A DNA stretch of 64,000 nt, from positions 16,001 through 80,000 of the forward strand of contig NZ_JAALFH010000008.1 of assembly GCF_011058255.1 (NCBI RefSeq), written 5' to 3'. Position numbers and translations under genes: made by a program. The notes under the pieces were generated by a model that was given only the letters and a program-made list of their open reading frames with translations, was not told the origin of the DNA and searched no databases. Positions 10,490-19,082 of the stretch are shown here, in pieces (the stretch's first letter is position 1; each line of letters opens with the position of its first letter). The stretch is from Thioalkalivibrio sp. XN8. GTDB taxonomy: Bacteria; Pseudomonadota; Gammaproteobacteria; Steroidobacterales; XN24.

Positions 10490-11278
10490 ATGCGTTCACC
10501 GCTCAAAAGAAAGCCTCTCCGCAATCCCGGTGACTCGGTCCGTAAGGAGATGGACAAGCTCGTCAACGAGAAAGTCCTTTCCGACTACTTCATTGCCATG
10601 TTCATGGTTCTGCTCGCCGGCTTGGAGTGGTTTCGCTGGTATACGGACATGCGGCCCCAACCGGTGATCTACACCGTTGTAGCGATCATCGTGGCTGGCG
10701 TTGCCTTCAATCGTATCCGCAGAAACTTCAAGAGATTCAGAGCATTGAAGTTAGGCCAAGAAGGCGAAGCCGCCGTTGGGCAGTTTCTTGAATCGCTACG
10801 GAATCGTGGCGCTTCCGTCCTCCATGACTTCCCTGGCGAGGGCTTCAATGTAGACCACATCGTGATCCACGAGAGCGGCGTCTACCTGATCGAAACCAAG
10901 ACCTTCTCGAAACCAGATCGTGGCGAACCCTTGATTACTTTCGATGGCGAGCGCGTGCTGGTGCTCGGCAGGGAGCCTGATCGGAATCCGGTTATCCAGG
11001 CGCGAGCCTCCGCGAGGTGGCTAAGCGAGTTGATTCAGGAGCTTACCGGGAAGAGGGTTGCCGTTCGGCCTGTCGTCGTTTTCCCAGGGTAGTTCATTCA
11101 GCCGACTGCGGAGGCCAAGTCGAGTGACGTGTGGGCCCTGAACCCAAAGGCATTGCCGGCGTTTATCGATAGCAGTCGAAGCCAGATGGCCGACGCGGAC
11201 GTGCACTCGCTCGCGGCGCATCTTTCTCGCTACGCGCGCGCCGAGCTTGGCCGTAGCGGAAAGCGCGGTGGTCACTAG
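10490..11278 (+). pseudogene. NERD-domain membrane protein interrupted by an in-frame TAG
   Basis: Starting at ATG 10490 (AAGGGA at 10475-10480), two hydrophobic segments (FIAMFMVLLAGLEW and IYTVVAIIVAGVAF) precede a NERD nuclease-related domain. The domain includes GQEGEAAVGQFL, FNVDHIVIHESGVYLIETKTFS (the D...E-x-K metal-site pattern) and RPVVVFPG. TAG at 11090-11092 ends the frame immediately after VVVFPG. The same frame then continues FIQPTAEAKSSDVWALNPKAL... to TAG 11276-11278, matching the usual NERD continuation. The stop most likely replaced a Trp codon (TGG). An active protein would need suppression or readthrough. Confidence 0.65.
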
Positions 11279-11406
11279 TCTCGCCGCCTGAACCGTGGAA
11301 AAGTTACTCGGTCCCGAAAGCTCCATTTGAAGCGGGCGGACGGTTATATTTTTCGATAGTCTGAGCAGGCCCTGCCCGCCTGCCAGGATCGCGGAGTGAC
11401 GAGAAT

Positions 11407-12414
11407 ATGCGCGAAATAAGCTACATGCTGTTGGTTAGTTCGATTGTATCGGGACACGCTATTGCTCAGGTCCCGGACCTTTCAGGACTGGACTTGGACA
11501 CCCGTACGTCGATCCAACTGGCGTGTGCTCGTGCAAAGGTAGAGGGGCCGACTGTATATCGCGACTGCATCGTCAATCAACTAGAGAGTATCGAGGGCAT
11601 GGATCCTTTGCCTGACGTCTCTGGGCTTGATCTGGATACCCGTACGTCTATTGAACTGGCTTGTGCCCGTGCGAAGACGGAGGGCCCAGCTACATATCGC
11701 GCCTGTGTCGGTCGCGAGTTGGAGAGCATTGAGGGTATGGACACTTCGCCTGATCTCTCCGGGCTCGATTTGGACACGCGTGGGTCGATTGAACTCGCTT
11801 GTGCTCGCGCCAAGGTAGAGGGGCCGGCGGCGTATCGCCAATGCGTGCGCCGCCACTTCGAAAGCGTCTCCGAAACGGAAGACACTTCGGGGCTATCGGA
11901 GCTTGAGCCGACTTTGCCCGGGGCAGAGGAAGGAGTTTCGGCCAACGGCTCATGGGAATTGAGTACGGAGGGCACTGGGACAGCATTCGAGAGCCGCTGG
12001 GCGACGACCTCTGCACTCCCCGATGAATCGAGCGCCGAATCAGAGCTTGCCTTCGTGGGCATCAACGCCTACGAGGGGAGTCCTGAGCTATTCATCGGCG
12101 ATCCGTACTCCACTGCGGAAGTCTTGCTGTCTGCGATGGTGGGAGAAGAGATTGAGTGTGCCTTCGGAAACTGGGGGCTTGCGGTCGATCGAGAGGAATT
12201 TCCAATTGCCGATACGTCAAGATCTACGGATAACTCGGCGACGTTTCTGCACCCGCGGGATGAGAGGGGATTCTGGCGTGCTTTCGCTGGTGGGTCGCGA
12301 TTGGCCGTTCAGGTGGAAAGGACCTGCTACGGTGACATGGATGTAATCACGATGGTTTACTCGCTTTCGGGATCTCAAGCTGCAGTCCAGTTCGTTTTGA
12401 ATCGAGAGCCGTAG
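11407..12414 (+). CDS. Secreted protein with three 46-residue Cys-pair repeats
   Basis: 335 residues with an N-terminal signal peptide (LLVSSIVSGHAIA, likely cut before Gln21). Three near-identical repeats follow, starting at Asp24, Asp70 and Asp116. Each contains D(L/V)SGLDLDTR, SI(E/Q)LACARAK, EGP..YR.C and a short helix, with two cysteines per repeat 13 residues apart. A linker rich in Ser and Glu leads to a C-terminal domain of about 140 residues with two further cysteines (IECAFG, ERTCYG). The repeat type occurs in uncharacterised exported proteins; I assign no function. It is probably periplasmic, where the Cys pairs could form disulfides. Confidence 0.7.
   Translation: MREISYMLLVSSIVSGHAIAQVPDLSGLDLDTRTSIQLACARAKVEGPTVYRDCIVNQLESIEGMDPLPDVSGLDLDTRTSIELACARAKTEGPATYRACVGRELESIEGMDTSPDLSGLDLDTRGSIELACARAKVEGPAAYRQCVRRHFESVSETEDTSGLSELEPTLPGAEEGVSANGSWELSTEGTGTAFESRWATTSALPDESSAESELAFVGINAYEGSPELFIGDPYSTAEVLLSAMVGEEIECAFGNWGLAVDREEFPIADTSRSTDNSATFLHPRDERGFWRAFAGGSRLAVQVERTCYGDMDVITMVYSLSGSQAAVQFVLNREP
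11476..11889 (+). repeat. Three tandem 138-bp coding repeats
   Basis: Units at 11476-11613, 11614-11751 and 11752-11889 each encode one 46-residue Cys-pair repeat of the secreted protein. The amino-acid sequence is better conserved than third codon positions, which points to older duplications kept by selection rather than a very recent expansion. Confidence 0.85.
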
Positions 12415-12527
12415 GAGTAGTTCATAGCACTGGACTACCCCCACAGCACACCAACTGCTAGTTTCCCCCGAAGCCCGATCCCCATGCTGGGCCTTGAACC
12501 GCAACACGCCGACCGGAGGAATGCAGC

Positions 12528-13742
12528 ATGGACAACCCAGCCCGCCGGCAGCTACTGAAATTTCTCGCCGCCAGTCCCCTGCTGTACTGCACCGCGGCCG
12601 GCCGCCTCTTGGCTGAGGAATCCCTCGACGCCCTCGAGCTGCCCGACCACCTCATCAAGTCGCCGGCCGATGCGCTCGACGTGTTCGACTTCCACGCGGT
12701 CGCGAAGCACAACCTGCCGCCGGCCCACTACGGTTACCTCGCCACCGGCACCGACGGCAACGAGACGCTGACCGCCAACCGGCGCGCATTCGAGCAGGTC
12801 TACCTGCGGCCGATGCGCATGGTGGACACCAGCCGGGTCAGCCTCGAGACCATGCTACTCGGCGAGTCGCTCTCATCGCCGATCGTGCTGGCCCCGGTCG
12901 GTAGCCAGGGCGCGTTCCACCCCGACGCGGAGCTCGCCACGGCGCGGGCGGCCCGGGCGCAGGGCCACCTGCAGCTCCTGTCGAACGTGGCGACGACGCC
13001 GATCGAGGACGTGATCGCCGCGCGCGGCGAGCCGGTCTGGTTCCAGCTCTATCCGACCAACCAGTGGTCCACCGCCCAGATGATGCTGGAGCGGGCCGAG
13101 CGGGCCGGGGCCCGCGTGGTCGTGCTCACCATCGACCTCCACTCCGGCAGCAACCGCGTGCTGCTGGGCCAGCACGAGCGCATCGATGACCGCGACTGCT
13201 CGACCTGCCACGGCACGTACAGCGTCGAGGACTTCCTGCGCCTGAACCCGATGTACCAGGGCTCGCAGGTTACGTACGCCGATTTCGGCACCGCCGACAT
13301 GACCTGGGACTACCTCGAGCGGATCCGCCGGGCCAGCTCGATGAAGATCGTGGTCAAGGGCATCGTCACGCGCGAGGATGCGGCCGGCGCGGTCGAGGCG
13401 GGGGCCGACGCGGTCTACGTCTCCAACCACGGCGGCCGCGCCGAGGCCAGCGGCTGGGGCGCGCTGGAGAGCCTGCCCGAGGTGGTGGAGGCTGTGAACG
13501 GTCGCGTCCCGGTCATGATCGACAGCGGGTTCCGCCGCGGCACCGACATCTTCAAGGCCCTCGCCCTGGGTGCGGATGCGGTGTGCATCGGCCGGCCCTA
13601 TATCTGGGGCCTGGCGGCCTTCGGCCAGGCGGGCGTCGAGAAGGTGCTGGAGATGCTGCGGGCGGAGCTGGCGATGGTGATGGGGCAGGTGGGCGCGGCC
13701 TCGATTGCGGATATCAGCGGCCGGCATGTGGGGATGCGGTAG
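12528..13742 (+). CDS. FMN-dependent alpha-hydroxy-acid dehydrogenase/oxidase, Tat-type signal
   Basis: 404 residues of the lactate oxidase/glycolate oxidase family, which oxidise L-2-hydroxy acids with FMN. TIM-barrel landmarks: YYGYLATGTDGNETLTANR, APVGSQGAFHPD, VVKGIVTREDA (FMN-phosphate Lys), the active-site YVSNHGGRAEASG (catalytic His and Arg), VMIDSGFRRGTDIFKALALGA and the C-terminal CIGRPYIWGLA. The N-terminus RRQLLKFLAASPLLYCTAAGRLLA looks like a twin-arginine signal, suggesting export of the folded flavoprotein, which is unusual for the family. GGAGGA is about 8 nt upstream of the start. High GC begins here, marking the end of the AT-richer island. Confidence 0.88.
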   Translation: MDNPARRQLLKFLAASPLLYCTAAGRLLAEESLDALELPDHLIKSPADALDVFDFHAVAKHNLPPAHYGYLATGTDGNETLTANRRAFEQVYLRPMRMVDTSRVSLETMLLGESLSSPIVLAPVGSQGAFHPDAELATARAARAQGHLQLLSNVATTPIEDVIAARGEPVWFQLYPTNQWSTAQMMLERAERAGARVVVLTIDLHSGSNRVLLGQHERIDDRDCSTCHGTYSVEDFLRLNPMYQGSQVTYADFGTADMTWDYLERIRRASSMKIVVKGIVTREDAAGAVEAGADAVYVSNHGGRAEASGWGALESLPEVVEAVNGRVPVMIDSGFRRGTDIFKALALGADAVCIGRPYIWGLAAFGQAGVEKVLEMLRAELAMVMGQVGAASIADISGRHVGMR

Positions 13743-13851
13743 GGAGAGTGACTCGAACGGCGCGTGCTGCGCAAAGCTGAGCTAATATCGGCGTGGGATC
13801 GAGCGCAGGCGGGTCAGCGTCTTACGCGGATTGCGCCGCTGGAGTAACGGT

Positions 13852-14097
13852 ATGCTGACAAGAATCATTGCAGCCAGGTATCTGGGCGGTCATACGGTCT
13901 GGCTTCGGTTCAACGACGGGCTCGAAGGACCGGTCGACCTGTCCGCAGAACTCTCTGGCGAGGTGTTCGAGCCGCTACGCGACGAGGCTTATTTCGCTCG
14001 GGTCGAGCTCCACCCGGAGCTGCATACGCTGGTTTGGCCCAATGGTGCCGATTTCGCCCCCGAGTTCCTGCGCGAGAAGCTGCTGGTTGCTGCCTGA
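13852..14097 (+). CDS. DUF2442 protein
   Basis: 81 residues from ATG 13852, with GGAG at 13841-13844. The pattern WLRFNDGLEGPVDLS...EPLRD...F..V.L....TLVWPNGADFAPEFL is that of DUF2442. These small proteins often sit beside a DUF4160 partner in presumed toxin-antitoxin-like pairs. Here the neighbour is a second DUF2442 protein 30 bp downstream, and no DUF4160 gene is visible. Function unknown. Confidence 0.8.
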   Translation: MLTRIIAARYLGGHTVWLRFNDGLEGPVDLSAELSGEVFEPLRDEAYFARVELHPELHTLVWPNGADFAPEFLREKLLVAA

Positions 14098-14127
14098 GCA
14101 GGGCTGACAAGCTTCTGGAGGCCTGGG

Positions 14128-14430
14128 ATGAGTTCTTCAGCCGAGCAGATCGATAGGCCACGCGCCGTGTCAGTCAGCAGCTCCGATGACGAGCTGACCG
14201 TCGTGTTAAGTGACGGCCGGACGATCTCTGTTCCCCTGGCGTGGTATCCGCGCCTGGAGCACGCGACGAGTGAAGAGCGGCAGGACTGGGAGCTGATCGG
14301 ACACGGCACCGGCATCCATTGGCCAGCGGTCGATGAGGATATCAGCGTCGATTCGCTGCTTCGCGGCCTGCCGTCCAACGAGTCCCAGGCGTCCCTGCGC
14401 CGGTGGCTGGCGGGACGCGTTTCCGGTTAA
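14128..14430 (+). CDS. DUF2442 protein
   Basis: 100 residues; the core LTVVLSDGRTISVPLAWYPRL..A..EER..WELIG.G.GIHWP..DEDISV..LL.G is the classic DUF2442 signature, closer to the family consensus than the gene before it. It lies in a same-strand run of three tiny genes (13.85-14.76 kb) with DUF2442-DUF2442-DUF2283 content. That composition resembles a toxin-antitoxin or addiction remnant. No catalytic motif is visible. Confidence 0.85.
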   Translation: MSSSAEQIDRPRAVSVSSSDDELTVVLSDGRTISVPLAWYPRLEHATSEERQDWELIGHGTGIHWPAVDEDISVDSLLRGLPSNESQASLRRWLAGRVSG

Positions 14431-14537
14431 ACGCCTCGGATTCTGACGCTGGAGCTTGGCAACAGGTGCTTGAGAGTGGTCACCCTCGAGGATAGAGTGG
14501 CTATCCACAACGCTTTCCCCGACCGGGGGTTCCGGCC

Positions 14538-14756
14538 ATGAAGCTGAGCTACCACGCCGAGACGGATTCACTGTACATCGACCTTTCAGATCGGCCGAGC
14601 GCTGAGAGCCGTGAGATCTCCGAGGGCGTAGTGCTCGATTATGATTCAGACGGGCAGCTGGTCGGGATCGATATCGACAATGCTTCGGCGAAAGTCGACC
14701 TGGGCAGGCTTGTATTGAGCCGTTTGCCCGGGAAGGTGGAAACTGCGGTCGCCTGA
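14538..14756 (+). CDS. DUF2283 protein
   Basis: 72 residues with the whole DUF2283 pattern: KLSYHAETDSLYIDLSDR, then SREISEGVVLDYDSDGQLVGIDIDNAS. Members are small beta-rich proteins often found with DUF4258 or other toxin-antitoxin-like partners. None is seen here. It is the last of three small co-directional genes and converges on the MFS gene. Confidence 0.85.
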   Translation: MKLSYHAETDSLYIDLSDRPSAESREISEGVVLDYDSDGQLVGIDIDNASAKVDLGRLVLSRLPGKVETAVA

Positions 14757-14787
14757 TATGGCGTCTTAAGGTCGCCGCTTAACGCCC

Positions 14788-16503
14788 TCAGCGCCGCTCC
14801 GGCGTCACAAACCGCTTGAAGAAATCCCCCACCGACACGGTCACCAGGTCGGTCAACTCGCCGGCGTCAAAGAACGAACCACGGCAGGAACCGCACTGCT
14901 CGAACCAGATGTGCGGTTGTTCGGGGTCGACCATGCGATGCATCGGGCCGGCGCAGCGCGGGCAGCGGTAGTTGTCGACCCGGTTCTGTGTCTTGCCGGT
15001 CTTGATGTCGCCGATGTCGAGCGCAGCCGCCGCCTCTTTCGTGCGCAGCTTGCTGAGCTCGCCGGCGTCGAACCACAGGCCGTGACAGGAGAAACACCGA
15101 TCGACCTCGGTGTTGTCGATCATCACCTGTTCCATGTCGGCGCGGCACTTGGGGCAGCGCATCGCGCCGGAAAAATACATGCCGGACCCGCCGGCGCCCA
15201 TGCCCACGGTGTAACTCGGCGCCCGCTTGCGGCCGGTTTGTTCTGCCGGCCGGTGCCGATGGAACAGGGTGATGAAGATCATCGTGACGGTGATGGCGCC
15301 AAGCAGCAGGTAGGCTTCGACGTACGAGGTCTGCTCGGCAATCATGCCGTAGCTCTTCGAGCCGGCTGAGGCGCCGAGATTGGCCACCGACATGTAGATG
15401 GCAAACTGGGTGGCGGAATTCGCGCTGGAGCAGATGGCCATGGCCAGCGCGATCATGCACACCATGGTCACGGGCCCGAGCAACACCCAGGCGGCCAGCA
15501 TCACCCTGACGTAGGTCGTGTTCTCCCACAGGAACTGCGTCTGGGCGAGCAGGATGGCGTGGATGGCGACGAGCGAGACCGTCAGTATCAGCATGCGCTT
15601 GGCGCCGAAGCGATCGATCATGGGCCCCAGCGCCAGCGCCACGGCTGCACCCGCCAGCCCCATCACCGCAACAAGTTGTGACCATTCCGGCGTCGTGAAG
15701 CCGAACAGGTTGATGGCGGCGATAGGCATCAGGGCGTGACCGTAGCCGCTGATGAAACCGTCGAACAGCATGATCGCCATCAGGATAAGGCTGACCCGGG
15801 ACCACAGCACCGCGTTCAGCCCCTTGAAAACGTCCGCGAACGAAGCGGCCGCACGCCGCTCAGACATCGCGGCGCCGGTACTCCACGGCAGGCGACGCTC
15901 GCCGCGATGCTCCACGGTCATCATGAAGCCGAGCAGGAAAACGGCCTGGACGACGGCCGCGACAAGCGCGGTAACGCCCATGCCGAAGGTGACCAGCATC
16001 ATTCCGCTGACCGCCGAAGTCACGGCCCAGCCGATGGCCTTGCCGAACACCATGAAGCCGTTCAGGCGGCCCTGCTCATCGACCGGCGTGACCTCGATCG
16101 CCAGGCCGTCGACGGCGACATCCTGCGTCGCCGCGAACACGTTGATAAGGAGGCCGAGCACCGTCAGCAGGCCGACCTGCTCGACCGGGTTGTCGACGAG
16201 GACGAGACCGAAGAACGACAGCGTCATGCCGAGTTGTGCGCCCAGCACCCAGGGTCGCCGCCGGCCCATCGCCAGGAACTGGTAGCGGTCCATCAGCGGC
16301 CCGGACAACAGCTTGAAGGCCCAGGGCAGGATGATGACGGCGAGGAAAGTGGCGATCTGGCCGGCCCCGACCCCCTGGCTCGCCAGCCAGGCGGGCACGG
16401 CGATGTTCATCAGCCCGTAGGGAATGCCCTGCGCAAAATACATGGATGAGCCGGCGGCATAGCGCATGCGCGAGCTTTCCGCGAGAACCCAGTTGATTGT
16501 CAT
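14788..16503 (-). CDS. MFS transporter fused to two TFIIB-type zinc ribbons
   Basis: 571 residues from ATG at 16503, with AGGA about 8 nt upstream. Residues 1 to ~425 are a 12-helix major-facilitator permease similar to the AmpG/PAT branch (SSMYFAQGIPYGLMNIAVPAWLASQG; GPLMDRYQFLAMGRRRPW; ATQDVAVDGLAIEV). The C-terminal ~120 residues carry two zf-TFIIB ribbons. The first is C450PKC/C470FSC with GLWFDAGEL; the second is C514PRC/C537GSC with GSFFDAGEL. Zinc ribbons of this kind (COG3809) are normally separate small proteins. The frame is continuous with no sign of a frameshift, so this is a genuine fusion. The transported substrate is unknown. Confidence 0.82.
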   Translation of the reverse strand: MTINWVLAESSRMRYAAGSSMYFAQGIPYGLMNIAVPAWLASQGVGAGQIATFLAVIILPWAFKLLSGPLMDRYQFLAMGRRRPWVLGAQLGMTLSFFGLVLVDNPVEQVGLLTVLGLLINVFAATQDVAVDGLAIEVTPVDEQGRLNGFMVFGKAIGWAVTSAVSGMMLVTFGMGVTALVAAVVQAVFLLGFMMTVEHRGERRLPWSTGAAMSERRAAASFADVFKGLNAVLWSRVSLILMAIMLFDGFISGYGHALMPIAAINLFGFTTPEWSQLVAVMGLAGAAVALALGPMIDRFGAKRMLILTVSLVAIHAILLAQTQFLWENTTYVRVMLAAWVLLGPVTMVCMIALAMAICSSANSATQFAIYMSVANLGASAGSKSYGMIAEQTSYVEAYLLLGAITVTMIFITLFHRHRPAEQTGRKRAPSYTVGMGAGGSGMYFSGAMRCPKCRADMEQVMIDNTEVDRCFSCHGLWFDAGELSKLRTKEAAAALDIGDIKTGKTQNRVDNYRCPRCAGPMHRMVDPEQPHIWFEQCGSCRGSFFDAGELTDLVTVSVGDFFKRFVTPERR

Positions 16504-16679
16504 TTTTGTTGTCCTGAGCGAGGCGAGCGGGGATGTTACCGCGGCGGCTGCAGTACTGCACCAATCGGCATCCAGGCTCATCCCCTGAGCCCGCCGCCCC
16601 GGATACTGGGCTCGTCACCCGGACGTGACGGGCCTTGCGCCGGGGCCATGGAAGGCCCGCTGCCGCCACGGAGGATGAC

Positions 16680-17342
16680 GTGAAGCTTGCCCTCGACCAC
16701 GCCTCGCTCAAGGCCCACCAGCGCGCCCACCGCGCCGACTGGCCGCAGCCGCTCGCCCTGCGCGTACACCGTGCCCTGAGCTGGCTGTACCGGGCCGAGC
16801 AGGAGCCGGAGGACCATGACGCCCGGTTCATCTTCCTGTGGCTGGCCTTCAACGCCGCCTACGCCCAGGAATTCCCCAACCGGCGCGAGTTCTCCGAGAC
16901 GCGCCTGCTGCTCCAGTTTCTCAGCCGGCTGATCGACGCGGACCGCGACAACCTGCTGTACGAGCTGGTGTGGACCCGTTACCCGTCGTCCATCCGCCTG
17001 CTGATCGACAACCGCTATGTCTACCAGCCCTACTGGGACTACGTGAACGGCTACCTCACCGAGGCGGAGTGGCAGGAGCGCTTCGACCGCAGCCGCGCCT
17101 CGGCGCGCCGGGCGCTGGGCGAGGGGCGCACCAAGAAGCTGTTCGCCGCGACCTTCGAGCGGCTCTACGTGCTGCGCAACCAGGTGCTGCACGGCGGCGC
17201 CACCTGGAATAGCCGCATCAACCGCGACCAGATCCGCGACGGCGCCAACATCCTCGGCGACGTCGTGCCGATCGTCATCCACCTGATGATGGAGCACGCC
17301 TACAGCGTGTGGGGCGAGGCGTGTTATCCGGTGGTGGACTGA
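16680..17342 (+). CDS. HEPN-like domain protein
   Basis: 220 residues starting at GTG 16680 behind a strong GGAGG (16670-16674). The protein is all-helical. Near the C-terminus LYVLRNQVLHGG gives Arg166-Asn-x3-His171, the R-(N/H)-x3-H motif of HEPN ribonuclease domains as in Apea-type HEPN proteins. HEPN proteins act in RNA cleavage in toxin-antitoxin, abortive-infection and CRISPR systems, or as non-catalytic helpers. No nucleotidyltransferase (MNT) partner is adjacent. The family call rests on the motif and fold pattern. Confidence 0.65.
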   Translation: MKLALDHASLKAHQRAHRADWPQPLALRVHRALSWLYRAEQEPEDHDARFIFLWLAFNAAYAQEFPNRREFSETRLLLQFLSRLIDADRDNLLYELVWTRYPSSIRLLIDNRYVYQPYWDYVNGYLTEAEWQERFDRSRASARRALGEGRTKKLFAATFERLYVLRNQVLHGGATWNSRINRDQIRDGANILGDVVPIVIHLMMEHAYSVWGEACYPVVD

Positions 17343-17453
17343 GGCGCGGTATCAGTTCAGGCCGCGAGCATTGACCTGATCAGGCCACACCAGGTTTGAG
17401 AACCACTGCCATTGAGTCCATGCTGGGGCTCAAAGGAGCCAGCCACCGTATTC

Positions 17454-18335
17454 ATGTTTATCCGTATCGGTTTCGAGATCACCATCGAGTGCGCGCGCCC
17501 GACGCCGCTGTTGCTGGCGCTGTTGCCGCATCCGAGCTATGGCGGGCGGGTGATCGGGTCTGAAGAGGTCCGCACCGATCTTGCGGTGCCGCAGGAAGAG
17601 TATCTCGATGAGTTCGCCAATCGCCGGGTGCGCATGGTCGCGCCGCCCGGGCGGACGACGCTGTGGTCCGACTGCATAGTCGAGAATGACGGCCAGCCGG
17701 ACCCCTTCGACTGGAACGCGCGCCAGCACCCGGTTGCCGAGCTGCCGCCGGACACGCTGCGCTACCTGACCCCGAGCCGCTACTGCAACAGCGACGAGCT
17801 GGTCGACCTGGCGTGGGGCCTGTTTGGCGCGACGCCGGAGGGCTGGGCGCGGGTCCAGGCGATCTGCAACTGGGTGCAGAGCCAGCTCACCTTCGGCTAC
17901 CCCTTCGGTCGTCCGGACAAGACCGCGACCGACGCGGCGCGCGAACGCACCGGCGTGTGTCGCGATTTCGCCCACCTGGCGGTGGCGCTGTGCCGCGCCA
18001 TGAACATCCCGGCGCGCTATGCCAGCGGCTATCTCGGCGATATCGGGGTCCCGGACAGCGGCCCCGGCGATTTTTCCGCCTGGTTCGAGGCCTATCTCGA
18101 GAACCGCTGGTTCACCTTCGATGCGCGCCACAACACGCCGCGGATCGGCCGGGTGCTGGTGGTGCGCGGCCGCGATGCGGCAGACGGGGCGATGATGACG
18201 TCCTTCGGCAATTACGATTTGAAGGTTTTTCGGGTATGGACCGACGAAGTCGCCGGCACCACGTCCGACACCGAGCGCCTGGCCCTGCTGGAGCGGCTGC
18301 CGGATGCGCCGGCGCTGACCCTGGCGCCGACGTAG
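17454..18335 (+). CDS. Transglutaminase-like cysteine peptidase family protein
   Basis: 293 residues. The N-terminal ~130 residues form a beta-rich domain, followed by a transglutaminase-like core. The nucleophile Cys is in ERTGVCRDFAHLAVALCRAMNIPARY, and WFTFDARHN holds the acidic residue of the triad. The place where classic members have HAW reads FSAWFEAYL, so the usual His is a Ser. The close homologues I recall vary at this spot and activity is uncertain. Such enzymes cleave or cross-link peptides, but the substrate cannot be told. It stands alone in its orientation group. Confidence 0.8.
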   Translation: MFIRIGFEITIECARPTPLLLALLPHPSYGGRVIGSEEVRTDLAVPQEEYLDEFANRRVRMVAPPGRTTLWSDCIVENDGQPDPFDWNARQHPVAELPPDTLRYLTPSRYCNSDELVDLAWGLFGATPEGWARVQAICNWVQSQLTFGYPFGRPDKTATDAARERTGVCRDFAHLAVALCRAMNIPARYASGYLGDIGVPDSGPGDFSAWFEAYLENRWFTFDARHNTPRIGRVLVVRGRDAADGAMMTSFGNYDLKVFRVWTDEVAGTTSDTERLALLERLPDAPALTLAPT

Positions 18336-18380
18336 GGAGATCGGTGGCGGGTCATGCCGGCGCGGCCACGGCGGCGCCAA

Positions 18381-18409
18381 TTGTTGCCGGCAGCACGGTG
18401 TCCTACAAT
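18381..18409 (+). promoter_or_regulatory. Candidate promoter of the RHH-PIN module
   Basis: TTGTTG (18381-18386), a 17-bp spacer and TACAAT (18404-18409) match the sigma-70 layout well. Transcription would start at about 18416-18417, the position of the ATG used for the antitoxin, implying a leaderless or nearly leaderless message. Confidence 0.5.
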
Positions 18410-18416
18410 GTATGAC

Positions 18417-18638
18417 ATGAAATCGTCAGCCCTCACTATTCGTCTTGATCCGGATCTTGAGCGCCTGGTTGCGCGGGTAGCGAAGCGCACCGGGCGCAGC
18501 CGCAGCGAGGTCGTTCGTGACGCGGTTCGTCGCCAGCTCGCACTGGCCGAGTTCCAGGACCTGCGTCGCCGCGTCATGCCCCTGGCGGAGGCGCGCGGCT
18601 ACCTGACTGACGAGGACGTGTTCAAAGACGTGTCGTGA
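18417..18638 (+). CDS. Ribbon-helix-helix antitoxin (CopG/MetJ-type)
   Basis: 73 residues with the ribbon-helix-helix pattern: SALTIRLDPDLERLVARVAKRTGRSRSEVVRDAVRRQL (beta strand, then two helices). A flexible tail (GYLTDEDVFKDVS) would wrap the toxin. Two ATGs are available (18408, 18417). The second is preferred because the first overlaps the predicted -10 box. The stop overlaps the PIN gene start by 4 nt (GTGA). As in other such modules it likely represses its own promoter and neutralises the downstream PIN protein. Confidence 0.85.
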   Translation: MKSSALTIRLDPDLERLVARVAKRTGRSRSEVVRDAVRRQLALAEFQDLRRRVMPLAEARGYLTDEDVFKDVS

Positions 18639-19063
18639 AGGTCGCTTTCGACACTAACGTGCTCGTGAGCGCTTTTGCCACGCGCGGCTTGTGCGCCGAT
18701 CTTTTCAACCTGGTGCTCGCCGAGCACGAGCTGGTCCTTGGGGTCACGGTGCTGGCTGAGTCTCAACGGGTGCTGCGCCAGAAGATGCGAATCCCGGTGG
18801 AAACCATCGGGGAGCTCATTGCCTTCCTGCGCCGGGAGGCGGTGGTAGTTGGCAAGACCCCTGCATTGCCGCTGCTGATCCGGGACGTTTCCGACGGACT
18901 GGTCCTGGCGGAGGCGGTTGCGGGTGGCGCCGAGGCGCTGGTGACCGGCGACCAGGACCTTCTTTCCATCGCGGCCGACGCGCCCATCGAGATCCTGTCA
19001 CCGCGAGGGTTGTGGTTACGGCTCACGGCTGAAGCAGGGCGCCCGCGCAGAACGCGTACCTGA
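18635..19063 (+). CDS. PIN-domain ribonuclease toxin (COG1569-type)
   Basis: 142 residues. The PIN fold is shown by KVAFDTNVLVSAF (first Asp), a conserved Glu in LAESQRVL, RDVSDGLVLAEA (acidic residues) and ALVTGDQDLL (last Asp pair). This is the arrangement of the putative toxin-antitoxin PIN family COG1569 rather than classical VapC. It probably cleaves RNA in a metal-dependent way and is held in check by the overlapping RHH protein. Start GTG at 18635 within the antitoxin stop. Confidence 0.87.
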   Translation: MKVAFDTNVLVSAFATRGLCADLFNLVLAEHELVLGVTVLAESQRVLRQKMRIPVETIGELIAFLRREAVVVGKTPALPLLIRDVSDGLVLAEAVAGGAEALVTGDQDLLSIAADAPIEILSPRGLWLRLTAEAGRPRRTRT

Positions 19064-19082
19064 CCCCGGTTACACTTCGCCC

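Noticed and set aside
9534..11092. TAG as a sense codon in this organism
   Set aside because: Many intact genes here end in TAG (for example hsdS, tspO, btuF and cytochrome c'), so general amber recoding is unlikely.
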